Source: Roseithermus sacchariphilus (lineage in GTDB: Bacteria; Bacteroidota; Rhodothermia; Rhodothermales; MEBIC09517). From it: DNA of 64,000 nucleotides. This document shows positions 16,034 to 25,587 of the stretch, piece by piece; within the stretch, counting starts at the first letter, position 1; every line of letters starts with the position of its first letter. The stretch is taken from NCBI GenBank assembly GCA_003285105.1, contig CP030158.1, positions 2,896,664 through 2,960,663 on the forward strand, in the 5' to 3' direction. The position numbers were made by a program, and so were the translations under genes. A model generated the notes under the pieces. The model was not told where the DNA came from. It worked only from the letters and a program-made list of their open reading frames with translations, and made no database searches.

Positions 16034-18376
16034 TCAGAAGCGGTAGCCGACGCGCAGGCGGAAGGTGCGCGGGGGCTCGAGCTGCCAGTAGTAGACGTTG
16101 CCCCAGCGGGTGCCGGTGTAGAGCGTGGCATCGAGCAGGTTGCCCAGGTTCAGCGCGGCGTTGAAGCGCTCGTTCTGCCAGGAGATCGCACCGTCGAGGC
16201 GGAAGTAGTTGGGGAGGCGTTCCTGGGCGCCGGCATCCGCCCAGTTCGAGGTGCGGTCGAGCTGCCAGCGGTAGCCCAGGCCCAGCCCCAGCCCGTGCAG
16301 CGCGCCGTGCCGCAGGCGGTAGGAGAGCCAGCCGTTGGTGATGTGTCGCGCCCCGCCGAAGCGATCGCCGATGCGGCTGGCGTCGGTATCCTTCGTGATG
16401 GTGGCATCGGTGAGGGCATAGTTCAGCACGAGGTCCAGCCCGGGAGCCAGGCTGCCGCGCAGGTCCACCTCCACCCCCTGCGTCTGCGTCTCGCCCAGCT
16501 GGATCGAGAAGTTGGGATTCTCCGGGTCCGCCGTGAGCACGTTCGTCTTGCGGATGCGGTAGACCGCCAGCGTCGAGGTCCATTGCCCGCCCAGCCAGTC
16601 GTGCTTGAGGCCGGCTTCCAGGTTGTGGCCGCGGATGGGCCGGAAGGGCGTGCCGTCGGCCTCGGCACCGGCTTGCGGCAGGTACGCCTGATCGTAGAGG
16701 CCGTAGAGGCTCGTGCCCGCCACGGGCGAGACGCTCAGCCCCAGGCGCGGGGTGAAGACCTGCTCGTGGACGTCGTTGTCCCGCGAGTCCGTGAAGCGGC
16801 CGGCCAGCGTCAGGCGGATCCGATCCTCCAGGAAGCGCGCCTCGTCCTGCACGTACAGCGCCGTGTGGCTCTGGGCGATCGTGTAGTTGGCGCGGTTGCG
16901 CAGGCTCTGCGTCTGGTCGAACTGCGGGATGCTCTCGGCCGGCAGGCCGTAGGTGGGATGGTAGATGTTGAAGGGCACGTCCGCGCCGAGGATGCCGTAC
17001 TGGCCGAACTCGGCCAGGTAGTCCTTGTCGGCCAGGTCCAGGCCGGCCAGCAGGCGGTGCGAGACGGCGCCGGTGGCGAACTCGCCGTTGAGGTAGATCT
17101 GCCCCAGCCGGTTCTCCAGATGGCTGTCCCAGAGGCCGTAGCTGCGCTGCATGTCCCCGTCTTCAGTCAGGGAGGCCACCCAGACGGAGGATCCGTTGAC
17201 GCGGTAGTCGAAGTAGGCGAGCTGGGCCGTCAGGCGCCAGGCGTCGCTGAAGCGGTGCGTCAGCGTGACGAACGCGTTGTGGTCGTCGATGACGGTGGGG
17301 TCGATGGACGGGTCGGCGGCGGTGAAGTCCTCGGGCACCGCCCCCACTTCGAAGCCGTTGGCCGAGAACTGGTAGACCGAGCCGGGGCTGAGCAGCCGGG
17401 CCTGCTGGTAGGTGTACTCCGCCGTCAGCGCCGTGCGCTCGTCGAACCGGTAGGTGAGCACCGGGGCGACGGCATAGCGGTGCTGGAAGTCGTGCTTGAT
17501 GAACGACTCGTTCTGCTGCGCCACCAGGTTGAGGCGGTAGAGCAGGCGGCCGCTGCGGTCCACCCGCCCGTCGAGGTCGAGCGTGGTACGGTAGAGGTTG
17601 AAGCTGCCCACGGTGACGTCGACGGCCCGGCGCGTCTGGCCGGTGGGCTTCTTCGTCACCACGTTGTAGAAGCCGGCCGGCTCCCCGTTGGCCATCATGA
17701 ACCCGGCGGGGCCTTTGACGAATTCGATGCGCTCGATCAGGGCGGCATCCTCGGAGAGCGGACCCCAGTTGGAGGCCACGTTCATGCCGTTACGGAAGGC
17801 CGGGATCCGGGCGCCGCGCATGTGGACGCGGGTGAACTGCGCCCAGTGCTCGGCTTCGGACGCGCCGCTCACGTTGCGAACCACCCCCTCGCGCATGTTC
17901 AGGATCTGCTGATCCGCCAGCAGGTCCGCCGTGACGACCTGGATGTTCTGGGGCAGCTCCAGCAACGGCGTCATCAGCCGCAGCGAGGCCGAAGCACGGC
18001 TGACGCGGTAGGTGTCGGTGCGGCCGGCAACGGTGATCTCGTCGAGCGTGGCGATGGTCTCCCGCAGCGTGATGGTGGGGAGGACCGTCACCTGGCCGGC
18101 CTGCACCACGACGGGCACGGTGCGGGTCTCCAGCCCGACGAAGGACACCACGAGGTCATAGGCGCCGGGCGGCACGCCCCGCAGCTCGAACGCCCCCGTC
18201 GAGTCGGTCGTGGTGCCCAGCCGGGTACCGCGCAGGCCAATGTTGATGAGCTCGACGGGCTGTCCGTCGGCCGAAACCACGTGCCCCTGGATGACGCCCG
18301 GGGTCGTCTGGGCCAGGGCGACGGAAGGCCCCAGCAGCATCGTGAGCAAAAGGAGGAGGAAGGAGGTACTACGCAT
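16034..18376 (-). CDS. TonB-dependent siderophore receptor with N-terminal carboxypeptidase-like domain
   Basis: A 780-residue outer-membrane receptor. A signal peptide at residues 1-22 ends ALAQ. A carboxypeptidase-regulatory-like beta domain follows (about 27-110: GVIQGHVVSADGQPVELINI through DLVVSFVGLETRTV). The plug domain (about 120-260) contains the siderophore-receptor segment LELPQNIQVVTADLLADQQ. The C-terminal 22-strand barrel ends in RTFRLRVGYRF, with a terminal aromatic as expected for outer-membrane insertion. The plug/barrel type is FhuA-like. The carboxypeptidase-like domain in front is characteristic of Bacteroidota-type receptors. It heads the leftward receptor-PepSY pair. An AT-rich palindrome 70 bases upstream of the start is a candidate iron-regulator site. 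Confidence 0.92.
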   Translation of the reverse strand: MRSTSFLLLLLTMLLGPSVALAQTTPGVIQGHVVSADGQPVELINIGLRGTRLGTTTDSTGAFELRGVPPGAYDLVVSFVGLETRTVPVVVQAGQVTVLPTITLRETIATLDEITVAGRTDTYRVSRASASLRLMTPLLELPQNIQVVTADLLADQQILNMREGVVRNVSGASEAEHWAQFTRVHMRGARIPAFRNGMNVASNWGPLSEDAALIERIEFVKGPAGFMMANGEPAGFYNVVTKKPTGQTRRAVDVTVGSFNLYRTTLDLDGRVDRSGRLLYRLNLVAQQNESFIKHDFQHRYAVAPVLTYRFDERTALTAEYTYQQARLLSPGSVYQFSANGFEVGAVPEDFTAADPSIDPTVIDDHNAFVTLTHRFSDAWRLTAQLAYFDYRVNGSSVWVASLTEDGDMQRSYGLWDSHLENRLGQIYLNGEFATGAVSHRLLAGLDLADKDYLAEFGQYGILGADVPFNIYHPTYGLPAESIPQFDQTQSLRNRANYTIAQSHTALYVQDEARFLEDRIRLTLAGRFTDSRDNDVHEQVFTPRLGLSVSPVAGTSLYGLYDQAYLPQAGAEADGTPFRPIRGHNLEAGLKHDWLGGQWTSTLAVYRIRKTNVLTADPENPNFSIQLGETQTQGVEVDLRGSLAPGLDLVLNYALTDATITKDTDASRIGDRFGGARHITNGWLSYRLRHGALHGLGLGLGYRWQLDRTSNWADAGAQERLPNYFRLDGAISWQNERFNAALNLGNLLDATLYTGTRWGNVYYWQLEPPRTFRLRVGYRF

Positions 18377-18445
18377 GATGGAGAGGGATCTACGAGGGAG
18401 GATGGAGACGGGCCGGCGGGCCCGGAATCCGTAAGGGACTGCTAT

Positions 18446-18460
18446 TTAGACTTAATCTAT
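18446..18460 (-). promoter_or_regulatory. Possible metal-regulator (DtxR/Fur-type) palindrome upstream of the TonB receptor
   Basis: TTAGACTTAATCTAT contains the inverted half-sites TAGA and TCTA around a CTTAA centre, in an AT-rich pocket about 70 bases before the receptor ATG. DtxR-class sites share a TTAGG...CCTAA layout, and the resemblance is partial. It lies in the divergent region facing the ABC exporter operon. Assignment is by position and weak motif similarity only. Confidence 0.3.
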
Positions 18461-18692
18461 GTTATGGAATGATTCGTTCTCAATCCCTCGCGTGTCAAGC
18501 TTGCATGAAGGAAAGCGTGCGTGTAAGGAGCGGGCGCATCGGGGCAGGCCCGTCGGGGCCGGCCCGTCAGAGGCACGGGGGAACGCCCCGCGGGCAGGTC
18601 AGGGATAAATCCGTTATCTAGGGAGCGAGGGGCCCCGCTACGTGGCTCGTCCCTACCGTCCGGTTCATCTCCGTCCACCCGGTTCATCGCCG

Positions 18693-19427
18693 ATGGTATC
18701 CGACAGGGACCGTACCCGTGCGCCCGGGCCGGTCTTCCGCGCCCGTGGCCTGACGAAGATCTACCCCATGGGCGAGGTGCAGGTGCAGGCTCTACGCGGC
18801 ATCGACCTCGACCTGTACGAGGGCGAGCTCGTCGTGCTGCTGGGCGCTTCGGGCAGCGGCAAGTCGACCCTGCTGAACATCCTCGGCGGGCTGGACACGG
18901 CGACGGAGGGCGCCGTCTGGTATCGGGAGCAGGACCTCACCCGCGCCACGGACCGCGAGCTGACCGAGTACCGCCGCGAGCACGTGGGCTTCGTCTTTCA
19001 GTTCTACAACCTCATCCCGAGCCTGACGGCGTGCGAGAACGTGGCCGTCGTCACGGAGATCGCGCGGGATCCCATGGCGCCGGAGGAGGCGCTGGCCCTG
19101 GTCGGCTTGCACGAGCGGGTGGATCACTTCCCCGCTCAGCTCTCCGGGGGTGAGCAGCAGCGCGTGGCCATCGCCCGTGCCATCGCCAAGCGGCCGGCGG
19201 TGTTGCTGTGCGACGAGCCGACCGGGGCGCTGGACTCGGCCACGGGCATCGTGGTGCTGGAGGCGCTCTCCCGGGTCAACCGGGAGCTGGGGACCACGAC
19301 GGCGCTCATCACCCACAACGCCGGCATTGCCGACCTGGCCGACCGGGTCGTCCGGCTCAGCGACGGCCGCATCGTGGAGGTCTATGAGAATCGGCAGAAG
19401 AAGCCGGCCTCGGCGCTGAGCTGGTGA
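18693..19427 (+). CDS. MacB/LolD-type ABC transporter ATP-binding protein
   Basis: A 244-residue ATPase. I chose ATG 18693 because the coding pattern and family alignment begin shortly after it; a GTG at 18642 would add a non-conserved tail. Walker A is GASGSGKST (about 56-64), the Q-loop follows in [12 protein letters not shown], the signature is LSGGEQQR, Walker B is [12 protein letters not shown], and the switch histidine is in [11 protein letters not shown]. It forms an operon with the permease (4-base gap) and the membrane-fusion protein. In MacAB-like exporters this subunit powers a mechanotransmission cycle rather than membrane-crossing transport. Confidence 0.93.
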   Translation: MVSDRDRTRAPGPVFRARGLTKIYPMGEVQVQALRGIDLDLYEGELVVLLGASGSGKSTLLNILGGLDTATEGAVWYREQDLTRATDRELTEYRREHVGFVFQFYNLIPSLTACENVAVVTEIARDPMAPEEALALVGLHERVDHFPAQLSGGEQQRVAIARAIAKRPAVLLCDEPTGALDSATGIVVLEALSRVNRELGTTTALITHNAGIADLADRVVRLSDGRIVEVYENRQKKPASALSW

Positions 19428-19431
19428 GGCG

Positions 19432-21795
19432 ATGGCGGTGCTCGACCACAAACTCTGGCGCGACCTCCTGCACCTGCGCGGGCAGATGATGGCCATCGTG
19501 CTCGTGATGGCCTGCGGGGTGGCGACCTTCGTGATGTCACTCAGCACGCTCGATGCGCTGGAGCGCACGCGGTCGTCCTATTATGCCGCGTATCGGTTTG
19601 CGGACGTCTTTGCCACGCTGCGGCGCGCGCCGGAGCACGTCGGCCGCCGCATCGCCGCCCTCCCCGGCGTGCGGGCGGTGGAGACGCGCATCCGGCTGGC
19701 CGCCACGCTGGAGGTGAAAGGATACACCGACCCGGTTCGCGGGCAGATCCTCTCGTATCCCGAGGAGGGGCGGCCGGTGCTCAACGACCTGTACCTGCGT
19801 GAGGGGCGGCTGCTGGAGCCGGGGCGGGTGGACGAGGTGCTGCTCATCGACGGCTTTGCCGATGCACACGGCCTGGGGCCGGCAGACACGCTCGTGGCCG
19901 TCATCCACGGACGGCGCCAGGTGCTCCGGGTGGTCGGCATCGTGCTCTCCCCGGAGTTCGTCTACCAGGCCGCCCCGGGCGCGCTCTTTCCAGACTTCGA
20001 GCGCTTCGGCACGTTGTGGATGGGGCGGCGGGGGCTCGCGGCGGCCGGGGGGCTCGAGGGCGCCTTCAACGAGGTCACGCTGGCGCTCTACGCCGGCTCC
20101 CGCCCGGAGGACGTCATCGACCGGCTGGACCGGATCCTGGCACCCTACGGCGGACTGGGAGCCTACCCCCGGGAAGATCAGACGTCCCACTTCTACCTGT
20201 CGCAGGAGATGGAGCAACTGGGGCTGATGGCGACGATGTTGCCGGCCATCTTCCTGGGCGTGGCCGCCTTCCTGCTGAACGTCGTGCTGAACCGGCTCAT
20301 CAGCACGCAGCGCGAGCAGATCGCCATCCTGAAGGCGTTCGGCTACGATAACCTCCGCGTGGGGTGGCACTACGTGAAGATGGTGCTGGTCGTCGCGGCG
20401 ATCGGGGTGGCGGCCGGCACGGCGATGGGGACCTGGTTCGGGCAGGGGCTGAGCGCGATGTATCAGGCGTTTTACCGGTTTCCCTACCTCGACTACGTGT
20501 TGCCCGTGCGGGTGGTCGCCCTGGCGCTGCTGGTGACGGGCGGGGCCGCGGTGCTGGGTACGCTGCACGCGGTGCGGTCCGCCGTGCGGCTGCCGCCGGC
20601 CGAGGCCATGCGGCCCGAGCCGCCCCGGATCTACCGCGAGTCCCTCGTAGAGCGGCTGGGCCTGAAGCGGTGGATGGACCAGCCGAGTCGGATGGTCGTG
20701 CGTAATCTGGAGCGCCGGCCGGTCAAGGCGCTCCTCTCGATCCTGGGGATGGCCTTCGCCTGTTCCATCGTCATCATGGGGCGGTTCTTCAGCGGGGCGT
20801 TCGAGTACATGGTCGACGTGCAGTACGGACTGGCGCAGCGCGAGGATCTGGTCGTCACCTTCGCCGAGCCGGCCTCCCGTGCGGCGTTGCACGAGCTGGC
20901 GGGCCTGCCGGGGGTGCGCTACGTGCAGCCTTTCCGCTCCGTGCCGGTGCGGCTGCGCCACGGCCATCGCACCTACCGCACCGCCCTCCAGGGGGTCGCC
21001 GCCGAAGGCGACCTGCAGCGGTTGCTGGACCTCGACCTCCGGCCGGTCGCGCTGCCGCCGGAGGGGCTCGTGCTGACCGAGCACCTCGGCCGGATCCTGG
21101 GCGTGCGTCCGGGGGATTGCCTGATGGTAGAGGTGCTCGAGGGCGCACGCCCGACGCGGTCGGTCTGCGTCGCCGGGCTGGTGCAGCAATACATCGGGCT
21201 GGGGGCCTACGTGGAGATCGGGGCGCTCAACCGATTGCTGCGCGAGGGCGACGTGCTCTCCGGGGCTTTCCTGGAGGTGGACCCTGCGTACGAGCGGGGG
21301 CTCTACCGCGACCTGCAGCACCGCCCGAGGGTGGCCGGGGTCGAGATCCAGCGGCGCGCTATCGAGGATCTCTACGACACCATGGGCGAGCAGATTCTGG
21401 TCTTCGCGTTCTTCATCACCTTCTTTGCGGGCGCCATCGCCTTCGGGGTGGTCTACAACAGCGCCCGGATCGCCCTCTCGGAGCGAGGCCGTGAGCTGGC
21501 CAGCCTGCGTGTGCTGGGGTTCCGGCGAGGCGAGGTCGCCTTCATCCTGCTGGGCGAGCTGGCGGTGCTGACGCTCGTCTCCCTGCCCGTGGGCTTCGCC
21601 CTGGGCTGGGGGCTGTGCCGGCTGCTGGTCCTGCGCTTCCAGATGGACATCATGCGCATCCCGATGGTCGTCCAGCCCGACCTCTTCGCGCTCGCGGCGG
21701 CCGTCGTGATCGGCTCCGCCGTGCTGTCCGGGCTGCTCGTCCGGCGCCGGCTCCACCGGTTGGATCTCGTCAGCGTCCTCAAAACCAGAGAATAG
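19432..21795 (+). CDS. MacB/FtsX-type ABC permease with two FtsX modules
   Basis: A 787-residue permease. An N-terminal TM (about 18-38) is followed by a large periplasmic domain. Three TMs at about 265-390 form the first FtsX module (MATMLPAIFLGVAAFLLNVVLNRL). A TM at about 436-456 begins the second half, with a second periplasmic domain and a final FtsX module at about 660-780 (LVFAFFITFFAGAIAFGVVYNSAR). The duplicated layout resembles permeases that act as a single polypeptide. It sits between the ATPase and the HlyD-like gene with 2-4 base gaps, indicating one transcript. Cargo is unknown; no outer-membrane TolC homologue is in the window. Confidence 0.9.
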   Translation: MAVLDHKLWRDLLHLRGQMMAIVLVMACGVATFVMSLSTLDALERTRSSYYAAYRFADVFATLRRAPEHVGRRIAALPGVRAVETRIRLAATLEVKGYTDPVRGQILSYPEEGRPVLNDLYLREGRLLEPGRVDEVLLIDGFADAHGLGPADTLVAVIHGRRQVLRVVGIVLSPEFVYQAAPGALFPDFERFGTLWMGRRGLAAAGGLEGAFNEVTLALYAGSRPEDVIDRLDRILAPYGGLGAYPREDQTSHFYLSQEMEQLGLMATMLPAIFLGVAAFLLNVVLNRLISTQREQIAILKAFGYDNLRVGWHYVKMVLVVAAIGVAAGTAMGTWFGQGLSAMYQAFYRFPYLDYVLPVRVVALALLVTGGAAVLGTLHAVRSAVRLPPAEAMRPEPPRIYRESLVERLGLKRWMDQPSRMVVRNLERRPVKALLSILGMAFACSIVIMGRFFSGAFEYMVDVQYGLAQREDLVVTFAEPASRAALHELAGLPGVRYVQPFRSVPVRLRHGHRTYRTALQGVAAEGDLQRLLDLDLRPVALPPEGLVLTEHLGRILGVRPGDCLMVEVLEGARPTRSVCVAGLVQQYIGLGAYVEIGALNRLLREGDVLSGAFLEVDPAYERGLYRDLQHRPRVAGVEIQRRAIEDLYDTMGEQILVFAFFITFFAGAIAFGVVYNSARIALSERGRELASLRVLGFRRGEVAFILLGELAVLTLVSLPVGFALGWGLCRLLVLRFQMDIMRIPMVVQPDLFALAAAVVIGSAVLSGLLVRRRLHRLDLVSVLKTRE

Positions 21796-21797
21796 CC

Positions 21798-23075
21798 ATG
21801 ACCGACGATACCCTTCGAGCCGGCCCGGCGCCGGCCCGTCCGTCCTCGTCGCCGCGCTCCGCACGGGAGCAGGGCGGGTGGTTCGCGCGCCATCGAAAGC
21901 GCATGGTGCTCGTCATCGGGGCGGTGTTGCTGGCCGCGGCGGTGCTCTACGGCTTCCTGCCCGGGCCGGTCCTGGTGGAACGGGTCGAGGTCACGCGTGG
22001 GCCGCTGGAGGTGACGGTGGACGAGGAGGGGCAGACGCGCGTGCAGGATCGCTTCGTCGTGTCGGCGCCGGTGCCCGGCTACGCCCGGCGGCTGCCCTGG
22101 GCGGTGGGCGATGCGGTGCAGCAGGGCGACGTGCTCTTGCGCCTGGAGCCGACGCGGGCGCCGTCGCTCGATGCGCGGTCCCGTGCCCGGGCGCAGGCCG
22201 CGGTCGCCGCCGCCCGGGCGCGGTTGCAGGCGGCGGAGGAAGAGGTGGAGGCCGCCGGGGCGGCCGCCGAGCTGGCCCTGCGTGAGCTGGACCGCCTGAC
22301 GCTGCTCTACGAAGCCGGGCACGCCTCGCAGCAGGCGCTGGACCAGGCCCTCGCGGCGCGCCGCCAGGCCCAGGCGCGCCTGCGCTCCGCCACGTTCGCC
22401 GTCGATGTGGCCCGGTTCGACGTCGAGGCCGCGCAGACGGCGCTCCGCTATGCCGGCCGTGAACCCGCCGATGGGGACGTGATCGACGTACGGGCGCCCG
22501 TCGACGGCGTCATCCTGGCGGTGCACCGAAAAAGCGAAGGGGTGGTGCAACCCGGGCAGCCGCTCGTGGAGGTCGGGGATCCGCGTGCCCTCGAGGTCGT
22601 CGTCGAAGTGCTCTCCGTCGACGCCGTCCGCCTCGGAAGCGGGACGCGCGTGCGGTTCGATCGGTGGGGGGGCGAGGCTCCGCTCGAAGGCCGCGTCCGC
22701 GTCGTCGAGCCCGTCGGGCTGACCCGCGTCTCGGCCCTCGGCGTCGAGGAGCAGCGCGTGCGGGTCATCGCCGACCTGACCTCGCCGCCGGAGCGCTGGC
22801 AGCGGCTGGGCGACGGCTATCGCGTCGAGGCGCAGTTCATCCTGTGGGAAGGGTCCGACGTGGTGCGGGTCCCCTCCAGCGCGCTGTTTCGCGAGGGCGA
22901 CGGCTGGGCCGTCTTCGTGGCAGAGGACGACGAGGCCGTGCTGCGCCGCGTCGAAGTCGGCCATCAGGCAGGGCTGCAGGCGGAGATCCTGAGCGGCCTG
23001 GAGGTCGGCGAATACGTCATCCCGCACCCGGATGCCGACCTGCAGGACGGCACGCCGATCGCGCTGCACGACTGA
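21798..23075 (+). CDS. HlyD/MacA-family periplasmic adaptor (membrane fusion protein)
   Basis: A 425-residue protein starting 2 bases after the permease stop. A single TM lies at about 34-54 (MVLVIGAVLLAAAVLYGFL) after a basic N-terminus. A barrel-sandwich/lipoyl half-motif follows (about 90-115, VPGYARRLPWAVGDAVQQGDVLLRLEP), then an alpha-hairpin of about 100 residues rich in Ala/Arg/Glu. The second lipoyl half is at about 235-262 (VRAPVDGVILAVHRKSEGVVQPGQPLVEVG), followed by beta-barrel domains. It would bridge the MacB-like permease to an outer-membrane channel. It ends 11 bases before the convergent SDR gene. Confidence 0.9.
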   Translation: MTDDTLRAGPAPARPSSSPRSAREQGGWFARHRKRMVLVIGAVLLAAAVLYGFLPGPVLVERVEVTRGPLEVTVDEEGQTRVQDRFVVSAPVPGYARRLPWAVGDAVQQGDVLLRLEPTRAPSLDARSRARAQAAVAAARARLQAAEEEVEAAGAAAELALRELDRLTLLYEAGHASQQALDQALAARRQAQARLRSATFAVDVARFDVEAAQTALRYAGREPADGDVIDVRAPVDGVILAVHRKSEGVVQPGQPLVEVGDPRALEVVVEVLSVDAVRLGSGTRVRFDRWGGEAPLEGRVRVVEPVGLTRVSALGVEEQRVRVIADLTSPPERWQRLGDGYRVEAQFILWEGSDVVRVPSSALFREGDGWAVFVAEDDEAVLRRVEVGHQAGLQAEILSGLEVGEYVIPHPDADLQDGTPIALHD

Positions 23076-23086
23076 CGCGGCACCGG

Positions 23087-23848
23087 CTACTGCGCCGTGT
23101 ACCCGCCGTCGACCATCAGGGCGTGGCCGGTGACGAACGAGGCCGCCGGAGAGCTGAGCCAGACGACGGCGGCGGCGACCTCCTCGGCCTGGCCCAGCCG
23201 GCCGATGGGATGCAGGCGGGTGATGGCGGCACGCGCCTCCGGGTCGTCCAGCATCCCGGCGCGTTCCAGCATGGGCGTTTCGATGAAGGCCGGCAGCACG
23301 GCGTTGATGCGGAGGCCCTGTGCGGCATACTCCAGGGCGGCGGCTTTCGTGAGGCCGATGACGCCGTGCTTGGCGGCCGTGTAGGCGGGGGCCTGCGCGA
23401 ACCCGACGACGCCCAGGATCGAGGCGATGTTGACGAGGGCGCCGCCCTGCGCGAGGAGGTGGGGGATCTCGTACTTCATGCACAGCCAGACCCCCCGCAG
23501 GTTCACGGCGAGCACGCGGTCCCATGCCTCGACCGGGTAGTCGGCCGTGGGGGCCAGCGTGCCCTCGATGCCGGCGTTGTTGCAGGCACAGTCCAGCCGC
23601 CCGAAGTGCCGGACGGTCTGCTTGACCATGTCTTCGACGTCGTGCGCGTTGGCGACGTCGGCGTCGACGGCGATGGCCTGGCCGCCGTGTTCGATGATGG
23701 TCTGGGCCGTTTCTTCGGCGGAGGCCCGGTCGATGTCGGCGGCGACGACGCGGGCGCCGGCCCGGGCATAGGCCAGGGCGGTGGCGCGGCCGATGCCGGA
23801 CCCGGCACCGGTCACGAGGGCGACCCTGTGGGAGAGCGAGGCGTTCAT
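23087..23848 (-). CDS. Classical short-chain dehydrogenase/reductase (FabG/glucose-1-dehydrogenase-like)
   Basis: A 253-residue SDR with an intact TGAGSGIGRA cofactor motif (about 14-23), an acidic residue in VVAADIDR that suggests NAD+ preference, NNAG at about 90-93, a catalytic Ser (ASILG region) and YTAAKHG (Tyr-x-x-x-Lys at about 155-159). The C-terminus GHALMVDGGYTAQ is typical. Length and motifs match the large 3-ketoacyl/sugar/steroid-type group, so the substrate is undetermined. It is single and convergent with the export operon. Confidence 0.9.
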   Translation of the reverse strand: MNASLSHRVALVTGAGSGIGRATALAYARAGARVVAADIDRASAEETAQTIIEHGGQAIAVDADVANAHDVEDMVKQTVRHFGRLDCACNNAGIEGTLAPTADYPVEAWDRVLAVNLRGVWLCMKYEIPHLLAQGGALVNIASILGVVGFAQAPAYTAAKHGVIGLTKAAALEYAAQGLRINAVLPAFIETPMLERAGMLDDPEARAAITRLHPIGRLGQAEEVAAAVVWLSSPAASFVTGHALMVDGGYTAQ

Positions 23849-24151
23849 GGTCGGGGGAAGGTTCAGGGAGGGGGACGGGGCGAGGGGCCGGCGGTGTCCG
23901 GCCGGAGGGCCGGGGAGCCTGGCCAGAGCAAGTTCCGGGTGGCGTCCACGCTCGTCATCCGGTCATGCCGGAACCCGCTGTGGGGTAAGGGCGGGACGGG
24001 GTGTAAGCCCGCGACGCAGAGGGGGCGGCGTCGGCCCGTCATGGCCGGGTGCGGGGCAGGGTGGTGAAAGGGCGATGAAATGGCTATCATGCCGGGGTTC
24101 CATGAACCGGTATCCCGCGTCGGTTCGCCCTGCTTTTTTTCCTGCTTCCCC
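23849..24151. other. 303-bp intergenic region, divergent promoters expected
   Basis: GC-rich and without a supportable gene. It separates the divergent SDR and TctC genes and should contain both promoters. I searched by eye for riboswitch-like folds and saw none that I could support. Confidence 0.5.
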
Positions 24152-25117
24152 ATGCGATTGCGTCTGCTGTGTCTGCTGCTCGTCGTGCTGGCGTCGGGGT
24201 GCCGGTCCGGCACGGAGCGCGCCCCTTACCCGGCGCGCCCGATCACGTTCATCGTCCCCTGGAATGCCGGAGGCGGCACCGACACCGTCTCCCGAGCGCT
24301 GGCGGCCGTGTTGCAGGAGCGGCTCGGCGTGCCGGTGAACGTCGTCAACCGCACGGGCGGCGGCGGGGTCGTCGGCCATCTCGGCCTCGCCCAGGCGTCG
24401 CCGGACGGCTACACCCTGGGGGCCGTCACCGTGGAGATCACGATGATGCACTGGACGGGCCTGACGGAGCTGACGGTGGCGGACTACACGCCGGTGGCGC
24501 TGGTGACGAACAACCCGGCCTCCGTGACGGTCGCGGCGGATGCCCCCTGGGACACGCTGGGCGAGTTGCTGGCGGACGTCGAGGCGCATCCCGGGGATTA
24601 CCTGGCCTCGGGGACGTCGAAAGGCGGGGTCTGGGATCTGGCGCGCATCGGGATGTTGCGGGCGGCGGGGCTGCCGGAGTCGGCGTTGCCTTGGGTACCC
24701 AGCCAGGGCGCCGCGCCGGCCCTGCAGGAGCTGCTCGCCGGCGGTGTGCAGGTGGTCACCGTCGCGCTGGCCGAGACGGATGCCCTTCGCAAAGCCGGGC
24801 AGGTGAAGGTGCTGGGGGTGATGGCCGAGGAGCGCCTGCCCGGCGCGCCCGACGTGCCCACGCTGAAAGAGCAGGGGCTGGACTGGAGCATCGGCGGGTG
24901 GATGGTCGTCAGCGGCCCGGCCGGGCTGCCGGAGGCCGTCCGGCAGACGCTGCGGGAGGCGCTGCAGGATGTGACGAGCGATCCGGCGTACCGCGCACCG
25001 CTGGAGCAGGCGGGCTTCAACCTGCTGTTCGTCACCGGCGAGGAGCTGACCGCCTTCCTCGCCCGCCAGGATCAGGTGAACGGCGAGCTGCTGGCGCTGG
25101 CCGGCATGGTGCCGTGA
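24152..25117 (+). CDS. tctC: TctC/Bug-family substrate-binding lipoprotein of a tripartite tricarboxylate transporter
   Basis: A 321-residue binding protein. I chose the ATG at 24152 because it opens a clean lipoprotein signal peptide (MRLRLLCLLLVVLASGC) with lipobox LASGC; an upstream ATG at 24080 would put 24 unrelated residues in front. After the Cys comes the Bug-family opening PYPARPITFIVPWNAGGGTDTVSRAL, and later the VVNRTGGGGVVG loop and the SPDGYTL motif that contacts carboxylates in this family. Bug proteins bind small mono-, di- or tricarboxylates. It is the first gene of a TctC-B-A operon and its stop overlaps the start of TctB. Being lipid-anchored rather than freely periplasmic is less usual for the family. 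Confidence 0.88.
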   Translation: MRLRLLCLLLVVLASGCRSGTERAPYPARPITFIVPWNAGGGTDTVSRALAAVLQERLGVPVNVVNRTGGGGVVGHLGLAQASPDGYTLGAVTVEITMMHWTGLTELTVADYTPVALVTNNPASVTVAADAPWDTLGELLADVEAHPGDYLASGTSKGGVWDLARIGMLRAAGLPESALPWVPSQGAAPALQELLAGGVQVVTVALAETDALRKAGQVKVLGVMAEERLPGAPDVPTLKEQGLDWSIGGWMVVSGPAGLPEAVRQTLREALQDVTSDPAYRAPLEQAGFNLLFVTGEELTAFLARQDQVNGELLALAGMVP

Positions 25118-25587
25118 TGGAGCGGGCAACGGGGCGCGCGGAGCCGCGGCGCACGTGGCCCGTCGGCGGGGCGGTGATGATTCTGCTGGGCGTGGCCGTC
25201 TGGCTCTATGCCGGCACGTTTCCCGGGCTGGACGACGGCCACCCCGGCCCGGCGCTGTTTCCGCGGTGGATTGCGGCGGGGCTGGTGGCCGGGGGCGGCG
25301 GGTTGTGCGGGGCGTGGCTCCGGCGTCGCCGGAGCGGGGCGGCGGTCGCCGCCGAGGGCGTCGGGGTCCTGTGGGCCGGGCTGCTCCGCGGGGCCGCCGG
25401 GCTGGTGCTCGTGGGGCTCTACCCCGTGCTCCGGCCCCTGCTCGGCTTCATTCCCGTTCTCAGCCTCGTCATGCTGGCCGTGGGGCTGATGCTGGGCGCC
25501 CGGTGGCCGGGGGCGCTGCTCACGGCCGTGGCCGGCAGCGCCGTCGTCTATGTTCTGTTCACCGGATTGCTGGGCGTACCGCTGTGA
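25117..25587 (+). CDS. tctB: TctB-family small membrane subunit of tripartite tricarboxylate transporter
   Basis: A 156-residue membrane protein with four hydrophobic segments (AVMILLGVAVWLYAGTF; AGLVAGGGGLCGAWL; LRGAAGLVLVGLYPVL; LLTAVAGSAVVYVLFTGLLGVPL), the typical TctB size and plan. The start ATG overlaps the TctC stop by one base (TGATG), and its stop overlaps the TctA GTG start, so all three are coupled. TctB and TctA form the sodium- or proton-driven membrane unit that receives substrate from TctC. Confidence 0.82.
   Translation: MERATGRAEPRRTWPVGGAVMILLGVAVWLYAGTFPGLDDGHPGPALFPRWIAAGLVAGGGGLCGAWLRRRRSGAAVAAEGVGVLWAGLLRGAAGLVLVGLYPVLRPLLGFIPVLSLVMLAVGLMLGARWPGALLTAVAGSAVVYVLFTGLLGVPL

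Noticed and set aside
16031-18472. 813-codon plus-strand frame opposite the TonB receptor
   Set aside because: Antisense shadow. The receptor has signal peptide, plug and barrel end; the shadow has none of these.
19537-21864. 775-codon minus-strand frame opposite the ABC permease
   Set aside because: His/Gln/Arg/Pro-rich shadow of a real permease with TM segments.
23849-24151. Possible riboswitch upstream of TctC
   Set aside because: GC-rich sequence offers many weak hairpins; no conserved aptamer core could be recognised.
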